From Spirosoma oryzae (GTDB taxonomy: Bacteria; Bacteroidota; Bacteroidia; Cytophagales; Spirosomataceae): a DNA stretch of 64,000 nt. Location: assembly GCF_003002825.1 (NCBI RefSeq), contig NZ_PVTE01000003.1:124001-188000 (forward strand). The letters run 5' to 3'. The first letter of the stretch is position 1. The number at the start of each line of letters is the position of its first letter. The position numbers and the translations under genes are program-made. Positions 25,634-35,100 of the stretch are shown in pieces. The notes beneath the pieces are model-generated. The model did not search any database and was not told the DNA's origin. It saw only the letters and a list, made by a program, of their open reading frames with translations.

Positions 25634-26572
25634 TTATAAATCTTTAAGTTCCCGGCTAAATCGTTTACGCTTTAAATAGGCTCTCACTTTTTTGCGCATC
25701 ATATTTTTTCTCGTTTCCGCTAAAGACTTCCAAGTAATATCTTTATTACGCAGGTTACAGGTCGTGTGACTCTGATGATGCTTCCCTAAACTTGATGTCC
25801 ATTCTACTTTTTTTCGTATAAATCTAAACCGGCTGTTTAATTTAATAGCATCAAAGGATTTGCCATATTTTTTCGTTAATTCTCTTGCTACGTCATTAAG
25901 GGCGGCAAGACGAATATTAGCAGGTGAATCTTTATGGTGAGCAACTGGGGGAGCCTGCAACCGTCCATGTTTATTAGCATAACCTTTCTCGGTACCATCA
26001 CTATTTAATTTTATAACTCGGCTGGTATGGTAGCAGACGGGCTCTTGGCACGTCAGTTTCGGTGTTTTGTAAACTTTTCGGTGTTTCTTAGCTGTTGCAC
26101 TGGTTCTTACAATTTCTTTGCTGGCTTTTTTTTCTTCATCGCATGGATCAGCGTCCATTTCTACCACGGGTTTTATTTTAAACCTTTGAAAAAGGTCTTT
26201 AAGTGTTATATCAGGATACCCATCGACGAATTCTACAAGCTCACTTTTGGAGACACCTGCCTCATCAAATGTGGCTTTATGACGTTTGTAAATTTCACTA
26301 CCTGAATAACTGTTCGAACCATCAACAACCTTACGCTGGACCAAAGAGTTGCTACCAACGTAACCATTGAATTGATTCCGGCTGCCTGCAACACGCTGAA
26401 TCATCTTCGGCATGCCACCCCCCTGCCGGGCCATAACAGCCTGTTGAATAACCCGTTGCTTAACGGCTGTTAGCCGATTATCCGGTACGGTGGTTGTGGC
26501 TTTTAGTTGAATAGCCTCACGCTTACTATCCTGGAAGTCTGCTTTGCAGTTTGGTACAACATACGCTTTCAT
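25634..26572 (-). CDS. Putative toxin with QRK leader and Cys/His-rich C-terminal domain
   Basis: 312 residues, AT-rich coding compared with the T6SS genes. The N-terminal 85 residues are low-complexity and carry QR motifs (MIQR at 57-60, VQRK at 78-81). The C-terminal domain is basic, with Cys144, Cys176, Cys180, His182, a pair HHK at 212-214 and a cluster HHQSHTTCN at 265-273, reminiscent of a metal-bound HNH-type nuclease. No family was confirmed. It starts MKAYVVPN, similar to the MKAFQALV start of the upstream gene. Together with the DUF4157 gene two positions upstream, this fits an injected effector. No immunity gene is apparent beside it. Confidence 0.55.
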   Translation of the reverse strand: MKAYVVPNCKADFQDSKREAIQLKATTTVPDNRLTAVKQRVIQQAVMARQGGGMPKMIQRVAGSRNQFNGYVGSNSLVQRKVVDGSNSYSGSEIYKRHKATFDEAGVSKSELVEFVDGYPDITLKDLFQRFKIKPVVEMDADPCDEEKKASKEIVRTSATAKKHRKVYKTPKLTCQEPVCYHTSRVIKLNSDGTEKGYANKHGRLQAPPVAHHKDSPANIRLAALNDVARELTKKYGKSFDAIKLNSRFRFIRKKVEWTSSLGKHHQSHTTCNLRNKDITWKSLAETRKNMMRKKVRAYLKRKRFSRELKDL

Positions 26573-26657
26573 AGTGAGTAATTTTATAAAAGAATCAAGT
26601 TATCTTTTACAACAACCTGATTCTTTTATGTATGATTAAATCTATGCCATTTTACAG

Positions 26658-27566
26658 CTACGCGTTATCGAAAGCAGCGTTCGACAATCGCCGGCCACCA
26701 ATCGCTGATCGCATAAATCCTTTCATTATATCTTTATCCGGAGCCGGCCCTTCATAATGAGAGGCAATTGCGTCGAGAATCGAGTTAAGTTTAGGATCAT
26801 TTTCGTCCAACATATCCTCAAGTTTCTTAGCCGTTACGTGCGAACTGTACACACTATCCTTGGTGATAACAGCCCCTCCCCTAAACTTTTCATCGAGTAC
26901 TAACTCTTGAGAGGATACGCCTTCTTTCCTCCAGTGGTGAATGGTAGTTCTTTCAGCAGACAAAAAAGCACGTACTGGATGAGACGTCAGATTGTTTTCA
27001 AGCATAAATTTCTTCGGCCCCATAAACACGCCCTTCTTTTCATCACCAGCATATTCACCTCCCGCCCTGATTGACATACCTACCACGTCATTGCCAAGCA
27101 TATTCACACGATCTTTATAGTTCAATAAACCGTTTTCGTCGATTGATTTTAAATTGTCCTCACTCGTGTTGTGATAGTATCTGGACTTACCATAAGCCGC
27201 TAAGAAGTCAGCCTCTGTATGGTTCGGTTGATCGACGTGATTCGGGATTTGTACGGCCTGATTCTGTCCGGCCGCTGCAGCACGTTTGTGGTTGACGTAG
27301 AGTTTACGTCCTCCCAGTGTTATGACGTTTAAAAAGCGCTTCAAATGCTTGTTTCCTTTGCGCTGAATGAGAGGCTCTGCTACGGCGGCACGTTGGGTTA
27401 CCTGTTGAATATGTGCAGTTTTTTTCAGATGAGCGCTACCGTTAATCGCAGCGTGAAGTGCTTGTTGAGCCACGGCATGACTACTGGTAAAGGAAGCCGA
27501 TGCTTGACGTTGAGTTACCGAATTAGCGCTGGCTCGGTGGTTGACTAATGCCTGAAATGCTTTCAT
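26658..27566 (-). CDS. Putative effector with ADP-ribosyltransferase-like segment
   Basis: 302 residues from ATG 27566 (earlier in-frame codons lack support). Residues 1-95 form a low-complexity leader with TQRQ (18-21), TQRA (57-60) and IQRK (67-70). The remainder contains YYHNTSEDNLKSIDENGLL at 130-148, which resembles the opening of several ADP-ribosyltransferase folds (H-x-T, then NLxSIxxxGL), and GVFMGPKKF at 179-187. I infer a toxin of the ART superfamily, but the catalytic set is not proven. It lies between the DUF4157 gene and the other toxin, on the same strand, and no obvious immunity gene is present. Confidence 0.5.
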   Translation of the reverse strand: MKAFQALVNHRASANSVTQRQASASFTSSHAVAQQALHAAINGSAHLKKTAHIQQVTQRAAVAEPLIQRKGNKHLKRFLNVITLGGRKLYVNHKRAAAAGQNQAVQIPNHVDQPNHTEADFLAAYGKSRYYHNTSEDNLKSIDENGLLNYKDRVNMLGNDVVGMSIRAGGEYAGDEKKGVFMGPKKFMLENNLTSHPVRAFLSAERTTIHHWRKEGVSSQELVLDEKFRGGAVITKDSVYSSHVTAKKLEDMLDENDPKLNSILDAIASHYEGPAPDKDIMKGFMRSAIGGRRLSNAAFDNA

Positions 27567-27811
27567 AAGAGTAGTTTTTTCTGTTGGTCCAATACTTCGC
27601 CAGTGAGTTTCATTGGCCGCTACAACCGCTTCCCTACCGGAAAGCAAGCTGGTAGCACATCAGTTTGTATACTGGTTGGTTGATCGATCATTTACTAATC
27701 AGCCAGGCATTCACCGCATCGGCTGGATGGCTAACTTGCTTCTGGTTATGATCTATCCAGAAAATTGTGCTTGTTAGTAGTTCTTTCAGAAGAGAATGGG
27801 TTACAATCTAG

Positions 27812-28294
27812 CTACATTCCATCTGCTCGTGCCCCCATTATATCGGCTTCGCGTTCCAACTGCACGTTGTCGTTGACCGCCATTCCATTCACGCCGATAG
27901 TGGGCCTAACGCGCCCTTGACGCTGCTGGACTACGTGCCAGGCTTCGTGAGCCAGGTGACGATCCTGGCCCGGAGCCAGGTAGATATCGCTGCCTTGTGC
28001 GTACGCTAGTGCGCCTACCCCAGCTGGCTTTGCTGAGTTGTAGTGTACCCGTACGTCATCCATCGACATACCGGAAAGCTGCTCGATACCGGCTTTCAGA
28101 CCAGCCGGCAACCCCTTTCGCTGGATAATCACTCCTTTCAGGATAGCCACCCGCTTTTGCTGCATCACCTGCCGGGGACTCGTGTCAATTTTTGCCTGTA
28201 ATGTGCTGGTCCTCGTTCCACCGCTCGACGGCGATGATACCGGGGAAACAATGCGGGTATGAGCAGGCTGATACGTACTGGATGGGTATGACAT
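27812..28294 (-). CDS. DUF4157 metallopeptidase-like protein
   Basis: 160 residues from ATG 28294 (MSYPSSTYQPAHTRIV). The first 60 residues are a disordered leader ending in the VIIQRK motif (55-60). The DUF4157 domain follows: LPAGLKAGIEQLSGMSMDDV, then VHYNSAKP, IYLAPGQ, and the zinc site HEAWH (116-120) with a distal LEREAD (about 146-151). DUF4157 proteins are well known as companions of extracellular contractile injection systems, where they are thought to be cargo or cargo-processing proteases. Here it heads a three-gene leftward cassette. The AAA+ gene and toxins next to it favour an effector role. Confidence 0.85.
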   Translation of the reverse strand: MSYPSSTYQPAHTRIVSPVSSPSSGGTRTSTLQAKIDTSPRQVMQQKRVAILKGVIIQRKGLPAGLKAGIEQLSGMSMDDVRVHYNSAKPAGVGALAYAQGSDIYLAPGQDRHLAHEAWHVVQQRQGRVRPTIGVNGMAVNDNVQLEREADIMGARADGM

Positions 28295-28449
28295 AGGTGA
28301 TCGACGGGTTTCAAAACCGTGTTGACAAGGTTGTAAAAAGAACCCGTTCAGCCAACCAGTCCCCACCACTTTTCAAACAAACGGCAGGTAAATTATTTAC
28401 TCATAATCAGCCATTTACTACGCGAACCTTTCCAGTATCTTTGGCGACC

Positions 28450-29184
28450 ATGATCACTCAACAAACTACGCTTACACGCCACCCCGCCACCGCGCAACTA
28501 CTGGCCCAAGTTCGGGCGCTGGAAGACACGGTAGCCCAACTGGAAGAAGAGAAAGCGGGATGTCAGTACCAGATCGAGCAGTACTACCGGCTGCTGCGAG
28601 GACGAGTGGGCGATCTGCTGACTGAATTACTGGCGGTGCAACTACAGCTTGCCCGACAACGAGCGGGGCAGACAGGTCGGCGGAGCGATGCGGAAGCCGC
28701 GCGGGGCTGGCAGGAACGACTCGACAGCACCAACCGGGTTATTCAGGACGCCATCGCGCATCAGCCGGTCGATCTGGCAGAAACGGCACAGCCTGAACTC
28801 AAGCGACTCTACCGGCAGGCCGTGACGCTGGCCCACCCCGACCGGCACACGGCCGATCCCGACCGGATGGCACAGGCAACGGCGTTTATGATGCAGCTCA
28901 ACGACGCCTACCAACGGCAGGACTTCCCCACCGTCCGGCGGCTGGTGCAGGACCTGACCGACGGGCGGCTGTTTCTGGTTCAGGATGACACGACGTACAG
29001 CATCGATACGCTCCGGCAGTGGCTACAGCGCCTTACCGATCGGCAGCAGGCGTTGCAGGCCGAGATCGCGCAGTTGACAGCCGAGTCGGCCTACCAGTAC
29101 ATGACTAACGGGACAGACCTAACGGCCCATTTTACCCAACTGCATACGGCGTTGACACAGCAGCTGGCGCAGTTGCAACGGTAG
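28450..29184 (+). CDS. Coiled-coil protein with central J-domain
   Basis: 244 residues from ATG 28450. A coiled coil (about 15-50, ALEDTVAQLEEEKAGCQ) precedes a J-domain-like helix pair: ELKRLYRQAVTLAHPDRHTA has the HPD motif at the usual place, followed by QATAFMMQLNDAYQ. A second coiled coil (QQALQAEIAQLTAES) ends the protein. J-domains recruit Hsp70 to clients. Next gene 30 bases on begins the vWA-phosphatase-kinase set, so it is likely part of the same unit. It starts divergently from the DUF4157 gene, and a shared promoter region of 155 bases lies between. Confidence 0.75.
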   Translation: MITQQTTLTRHPATAQLLAQVRALEDTVAQLEEEKAGCQYQIEQYYRLLRGRVGDLLTELLAVQLQLARQRAGQTGRRSDAEAARGWQERLDSTNRVIQDAIAHQPVDLAETAQPELKRLYRQAVTLAHPDRHTADPDRMAQATAFMMQLNDAYQRQDFPTVRRLVQDLTDGRLFLVQDDTTYSIDTLRQWLQRLTDRQQALQAEIAQLTAESAYQYMTNGTDLTAHFTQLHTALTQQLAQLQR

Positions 29185-29214
29185 GTATACCACCGTAACT
29201 TGCGTACTACTGCC

Positions 29215-30207
29215 ATGCCCGATCAAGCCCCCGTCCGCTCGTCCGCCCTGCCTGTTTCCGACTGGCAGCAGGCGCTGGACACCGTCCTGCAAACGCCCGT
29301 AAAAGCCCGGCCCTACTCAGCGCAGATCATGCGGCAGTCGCCCACGGCCTTTCTGTTTCTGATCGATCAATCGGGATCGATGGACGAGCGAACGACCTAC
29401 CGGGGGCGGGTCCTGTCGAAGGCGGCAGCGGTGGCGCAGATCGTCAATCAGACGCTGCTGGAACTGGCACTGCGCTGTCAGAAAGGCGACGAGGTCCGGC
29501 ATTACTACGACATCGCGCTTATCGGCTACGGCGGTCTCAACGATGAGCAGGCCGTATCGCTCTGGTCGGGGGCTGCGGTCGGAAAGTTCTTTCTTACCCC
29601 CGCCGAACTGGCCGGGGCTACTCTTCGGGTCGATGAAGTGACGGTCGAGCGGAACATCCGGGGGCGGGCGGTAACAGTTACGGAAAAACGGCCGGTCTGG
29701 CTCAACGCGGTGCACAACTACCGCACGCCCATGAAAAGCGCGATCTGCCTGGCCGAATCGCTGGTCGGGCAATGGCTGGCAACGCAGCAGGGCAACGATG
29801 TCTATCCACCTACGGTCATCAACATCACCGACGGCGTCGCGACGGATGCCACGGCCGATGAACTGCTGGCCTGCTGCGACCGGCTGAAAGCACTGCGCTC
29901 GATGGACGGCAACGTCCTGCTGATGAATATTCACGTATCCGACGAGCGGGGCAACAGCATCCTGTTTCCGGCCCGCGCCGACGACCTGGGTACCGATCAA
30001 TACGCGCGGCTGCTGTACGACATGTCGAGCGAGATGCCCACGCCATACCATGCCGACATCGCCAGTCTGTTCGGGCTCGATCAGCGAACGAGTTACGTGG
30101 GCATGTGCAGTAACGCCGACATGGATGCGCTGGTCAAGTTCATGAATATTGGTACACCCACGCAGCACAACCATAGTTTCACCGCCAACCTATCGTCGGA
30201 ACCGTGA
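29215..30207 (+). CDS. vWA-domain protein (TerY-like)
   Basis: 330 residues: a von Willebrand A domain with the metal-binding DQSGS motif at 51-55, then a core with YYDIALIGYGGL, TPMKSAICLAESLV and TVINITDGVATDA (the latter is the second metal-site loop). No signal peptide. Genes of this type occur beside a PP2C phosphatase and a kinase in the set described as the TerY-P triad, linked to Ter-type stress responses. The following phosphatase starts in the stop of this gene (GTGA). ATG 29215 is chosen over TTG 29200. Confidence 0.85.
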   Translation: MPDQAPVRSSALPVSDWQQALDTVLQTPVKARPYSAQIMRQSPTAFLFLIDQSGSMDERTTYRGRVLSKAAAVAQIVNQTLLELALRCQKGDEVRHYYDIALIGYGGLNDEQAVSLWSGAAVGKFFLTPAELAGATLRVDEVTVERNIRGRAVTVTEKRPVWLNAVHNYRTPMKSAICLAESLVGQWLATQQGNDVYPPTVINITDGVATDATADELLACCDRLKALRSMDGNVLLMNIHVSDERGNSILFPARADDLGTDQYARLLYDMSSEMPTPYHADIASLFGLDQRTSYVGMCSNADMDALVKFMNIGTPTQHNHSFTANLSSEP

Positions 30208-31019
30208 CCAGCTACGGACAATCAGTCGGCAAGGAAGCGCCCCTGTACGCTGACAACGAAGACGCGGCTCACGCCAACGATCTGGCCGGTGTGTGGGCGG
30301 TAGCCGACGGGGCTGGCGGAACGGGCATTTTTGTCGGCGAGTGGGCACAACATCTGACACAGGGTATCCCGGCGCAGCCGTTTGCCGATCTGAACAAACT
30401 GAGCAACTGGCTGGACGGCCACTGGATGCCCTTCTTCGACCGCTACCGGCCCCGCGCAGAAGCGGACCCGTTTATCAATCACAAATTCATGTACGAAGGC
30501 TCCGGTGCCACGCTGGCGACGCTTCATCGGCAGGGCGATCGATTGCACTGGTTCGTCTACGGCGATGCGGTTACGGTACGTTACCAACCGACTACTGACA
30601 GGCTGGTAGCCGCCAACCCCGACCTGCGTCAGTTCGAGTCGGCCCCGTACCTGCTGAACTGGCTGGATTTCCCCAAAGCAGACGGCATGCAGTCGGGAGT
30701 ATGGTCGCATCAGCCGGGGCAGCAGTACGCCCTGTTTACCGATACGCTGGGACAGTACGTGTTGATGGCCCATGCCGCTTTGTCGGGCGACACGCCGTCG
30801 CTGGCGGCACTGGCGCAGAAACCGACGGCACTGGGGCAGCGGGCGCAGACACATCTCACTCACTGGGCGGGGAAAGCCGGGCGGTTTAGCGAGCTGGTCT
30901 GGAACCCCTTGCGTGACGCGCTGACCTCAGCGGCTACTTTTCTGACCTATACCCAACAGCTTCGCCGACAGCAATTGCTGGGCATCGATGATTATACCTG
31001 TTTGCTGATCGACGCCTGA
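30204..31019 (+). CDS. PP2C-family protein phosphatase of the TerY-P triad
   Basis: 271 residues. Starts at GTG 30204, overlapping the previous stop. PP2C signatures are present: DNEDAAH near 18-23 and ADGAGGTG near 34-41 (metal-binding Asp), with the final DDYTCLLI, the usual last metal-site motif. The middle is shorter and more divergent than standard PP2C. It would remove phosphate from Ser/Thr targets of the kinase encoded next. The kinase starts 2 bases after this stop, so the three genes are tightly coupled. Confidence 0.85.
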   Translation: MTSYGQSVGKEAPLYADNEDAAHANDLAGVWAVADGAGGTGIFVGEWAQHLTQGIPAQPFADLNKLSNWLDGHWMPFFDRYRPRAEADPFINHKFMYEGSGATLATLHRQGDRLHWFVYGDAVTVRYQPTTDRLVAANPDLRQFESAPYLLNWLDFPKADGMQSGVWSHQPGQQYALFTDTLGQYVLMAHAALSGDTPSLAALAQKPTALGQRAQTHLTHWAGKAGRFSELVWNPLRDALTSAATFLTYTQQLRRQQLLGIDDYTCLLIDA

Positions 31020-31021
31020 CC

Positions 31022-31927
31022 ATGTACCCATCCATCAGCGAATACATACAAGCCATTGAACTGTCGGCGGATACATTTAAAACGTTGCATCACCTGACAC
31101 CGCTGCGTCGGCCCGACGGGCAATTGTATTTCAGCAGCGGCAATTTTGCGGTGGTCTTTCGGATGCAGGACTGTCGAACGGGGCATGTGGTGGCGGTGCG
31201 CTGCTTCCTCCGCGCCGAACCGCAGCGGCAAACCCGGCTCTGGTTTATTGCCCGCTACATCGCCGACCATTTTCCGCATTACCTGATTCCGTTTACGTAC
31301 CATACCAACGAGTTGTGGGTCGATACGCGCTTCGGGCAGGCGGGGGAATTCGATCTGGTCACGATGCCATGGATCGACGGACAACCGCTGGCCCGCTATG
31401 TCGCAGATTTGTGTCAGGCACAGCACAAAGACGCGCTGCATCAGCTGGCCCGGCGGTTCGACAAGCTGGCGCACTGGCTTATCAATCAACCGTTTGCCCA
31501 CGGTGACCTCAAACCCGACAACATCCTCGTCGGTCCCGACGGGCTACTGACGCTGATCGACTACGACGGTTTTTACGTGCCTATGCTCGACGGACTGACG
31601 GCGACCGAACTAGGCACACTTCCTTACCGGCACCCCGCCCGAACGCTGCACCACTTCGACCGTCACCTCGACGATTTCAGTCTGTTGGCGCTGTCGCTGG
31701 AGTTACACGCGCTCAGCATCAACCCCGCCCTCTTCACCGATACCGACAGCCTGTTTCTGTCGACACAGACCGTCGAACAGCCGTTTTCCTCGTCACACTG
31801 GGAGCAGTTGCGCAGCTTGCAGTCCCGAGCCGTCTCGCTGCGGGCTGGCCTGCTGGAATACGCCCTGCACAGCGACCCGGGGGCTATACTGGCATTGAAG
31901 AAGTTACTGGTCAGTCGTGACTATTGA
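31022..31927 (+). CDS. Atypical protein kinase of the TerY-P triad
   Basis: 301 residues. The Gly-rich loop reads SSGNFAVVFRM (38-48), the VAxK site is VAVRCF with Arg60 in place of Lys, the catalytic loop is HGDLKPDNIL (160-169) and the Mg loop is DYDG (180-183) in place of DFG. The Arg replacement recurs in kinases of the TerY-P group as I recall, so it may be normal for the family and not a dead enzyme. Soluble, no sensor domain. It is the last gene of the J-domain - vWA - PP2C - kinase run. Confidence 0.8.
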   Translation: MYPSISEYIQAIELSADTFKTLHHLTPLRRPDGQLYFSSGNFAVVFRMQDCRTGHVVAVRCFLRAEPQRQTRLWFIARYIADHFPHYLIPFTYHTNELWVDTRFGQAGEFDLVTMPWIDGQPLARYVADLCQAQHKDALHQLARRFDKLAHWLINQPFAHGDLKPDNILVGPDGLLTLIDYDGFYVPMLDGLTATELGTLPYRHPARTLHHFDRHLDDFSLLALSLELHALSINPALFTDTDSLFLSTQTVEQPFSSSHWEQLRSLQSRAVSLRAGLLEYALHSDPGAILALKKLLVSRDY

Positions 31928-31929
31928 TT

Positions 31930-32095
31930 GTCTTGAACTGTGATTCTTGTGATTGCGATGATTCCGCTGATTTTTAATCAAAGCCCATCAGGCTAATCAG
32001 ATGAATCATAGTTCAGACAATCTTGAACTGTGATTCATCTGATTAGCCTGATTTTACTGATTTTTTCTAATCACAGTCCATCATCACAATCAACT
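31930..32095. repeat. Dispersed-type inverted repeat, TCATCTGATTAGCC family
   Basis: The intergenic stretch has a core inverted repeat at 31989-32050 with arms starting CAGGCTAATCAGATGAATCA (27 bp, one mismatch) and a direct repeat TCTTGAACTGTGATTC at 31931 and 32021, 90 bases apart. It lies between the convergent kinase and giant-protein genes, where it may stop transcription from both sides. It looks like a REP-type element. Confidence 0.75.
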
Positions 32096-32112
32096 AAATC
32101 AGTGGTCAAGAC

Positions 32113-35100
32113 TTACTGCTTCAGCACGCGTCGGACGGTGGATCGGTCGCCGAGCCTGATCTGGAGCAGGTAGGTACCGGCGGGTTCGTCGCCCAGTTTC
32201 AGTATCGTCTGCCGCTGACGCGTCTTCACGGTTTGCGCAACCTGTCCGTTGGGACGGACCAGTTGAATTTCCGCTTCGTTGCGTAACATCGGATCATCGA
32301 TCACGACGGTCAGATCACCGTTTGTTGGAATCGGGAAGACGTTCACCGACGCAGCAAATGGGTTCTCCTCCGCCGTGAGTATGTCAACCCGAATCCTGAC
32401 CGAATCGACCCCGTCGATCCGTCCTTCGCCACAGACGTTTGTCACACTTAGTAGCTTATATGTCGTCGAGCTATCGGCTGTGATCGTTGTGGAATACGGG
32501 TTCGTCGGCGAGCTGATCGTACGATTTCCTGTGCGATCACGATACGTGGCACTCCAGGGCGCGTCGCCACTGAACGTAAACAGCAACTGAACCGGCTCCC
32601 CTTTGTAGACTACGCTTCGACTAGCACTGATCGACGCCGTTGGCAACGACCGTACGTTCAATACGGTCGGGCTGCGCGTGCCGACAATGGGGTAGTTCGA
32701 ATTCAGCGCCCGCACCCGGACGAAGTATAGTCCCTGCGCGTAGTTGGCAGGAATCTTTGCCTGGATGACCGGCCCCTGCACGACACCTGTCGAGATCGTC
32801 CGGTACTGACGAGTCGCCGAATCACCCGCAACGGCGATTTCTACGACAAAGGTATTGCCCGTCGTGAACGTCCCGTTTGTGATAAACGGAACGTCGATTG
32901 TACTACCTGTACACACCGTCGAGACGGCCAGCGCCCCCGTTACGATGCTGGGTACGTTGACCGTTACGGTCGCCGAACCCGATGCATTCCCGGCACCACA
33001 ACCATTCGATACGCCCAGCAGCGTATACGTCGTAGAGGCTGTGGGCGTCACCGAAATCGTGCGGGTAACCGTTCCCGCCGTGGCCGACTCGGCCACACCA
33101 ACGAATCCGTTCGAGAGGGTATAGCTGTACGGTCCGACACCCGACAGCGTTAGCGTCAGGGGAGCCGCGCCACCCACACTAACCGTTGTTGTACCACTCA
33201 GCACCGCAACAGCCTGCGCGTTGACGGTAACCCGGATTTCGGCCTTACGGCTTTCGCAGCCCTGCGCATTTGTCTGACTCACCGAATAGCTGGCTCCGGC
33301 CGTAATCACGCTGGTCGATGGAGTCGGCGCTGCGCTGGTTACAGCCCCGTTCGGATCGACCCAGCGCAGCCCGCTGCCACTGGCTTGTAGCGGCTGCGCC
33401 GGCGTATTCTGGCAGTAGGCAACCGGTGTCGTTACCGTCGGCACGGGTAAGGCCGTTACCGTGTACAGTATCGTAGCCGCCGGGCTGACGCAGCCGTTGA
33501 CGGTCTGGGTTACTTTGTAGGTGTAGGTCTGCGTGGCATCCACGCGCGTATCGGGTGTGGGCGTACCAATCTGACTGTCGTTGGCATCATACCATTGCAG
33601 GCCCGTACCCGACGCGGTCAGCGGTTGTGCCGGTGCATCCTGACAGCCACTCTGCGTAGCCTGCACAACCGGTGCGGCTGGTGACGCGTTGACAACGACC
33701 TGCGCCAGCGCTCGTGGCCCTTCGCAGGTGCCGACTGTCTGACTAACGTAATAACCAAAGGTGCCGGCGACGCCTGTCTGCTGAACGATCGAACTACCCA
33801 GGCTACCCGTCGACGTGGCGTCGGCATACCATTTCAGGCCCTGCCCCGCTGCGGTCAGCACAACCGGCGTCGTGTTCTGACAGACGGGTGCCAGCGTCGG
33901 CACGACGGGTGCCGACGGCGTCGGCGTAATCGTTACCAGCAGCAGTGACCGCTGACTTTCACAGCCGTTGGCGTCGGTCTGACTGACGTAATAGGTGATC
34001 GGTCCGGGATTCGTCGTAACCGGTACCGGGGCAACGGTCGAGGGCGTGCCACCCGTCTGCGCGGTGTACCAGTTTACCGGTCCGGTAGCCGCCACCGATA
34101 GCGCCAGCGACGAGGGTGTACCGTTCTGACAGATACTCAGGGGAGTCGTCGTCGGAGCCGCCGGTAGCGCCCGGACTGTCACCGCGACAGCCGCCCGTGG
34201 TCCTTCACAGCCATCGACCGTCTGACTCACGTAGTACGATTGCGTACCTACTGTCGTGGTCTGCGGAGTCAGCGCCGGTGACCCTGCACCGCCGGTGGGA
34301 TCTGTATACCAGGTCAGCGTACCACCCGACGGTATGGCTGTCAGGGCTGGAGCCACGCTGTTCTGGCAGTAGGCCAGCGTGGGCGTTACCGTTGGCGCAA
34401 CGGGCGACGGCTTGATCGTGGCCGTTAGCGCAACACGTGGTCCTTCACAGCCGCCGATGCTCTGGCTGACGTAGTACGTTATCGAACCCGTCGTGCCAGC
34501 GGGGGGCGTGGACGGGGTACTGGATGGCGACCCACCGGTTGCCGTCGTGTACCAGTTGAGCGTACCACCCGAACTCGGAATGGCCACCGGGGCAATGCTG
34601 GTTCCGTTCTGGCAATAGGTCGGGGCCGCGCCCGCCGTCGGAGCCGCCGGCGTTGCGTTGATCAGCACGATAATGGACGCCTGGGGCCCTTCGCAGCCAT
34701 TCACCGTCTGACTCACGTAGTACGTAAACAGACCCGGTGTAGTGGTCGATGGTATGGGCGCGGTTTGCGACGGGGGGCCACCGACCGTTGTGTACCAGTT
34801 AAGTGTGCCTGTGCCACTTGCCGTCAGCGGCTGCGCCGTCAGGCCCTGACAATAGGTGATCGGCGTCGGGCTGGTGATCGGGGCGGCAGGCAGCGGGTCG
34901 ATCGTAACCGTAACAGGCGTCCGTGGGCCTTCGCAACCGTTGGTCGACTGGCTTACGTAATAGATCTGCTGCCCGGCTACGTTCGTCGGCGGAACGGGCG
35001 CGGTGGTCGATCCGGTGCCACCCGTACCGGAATACCAGATCAGCGTAGCCCCCGAACTGGCCAGCGCCGTCAATGGCGTCGATGTGCTGTTCTGGCAGAA

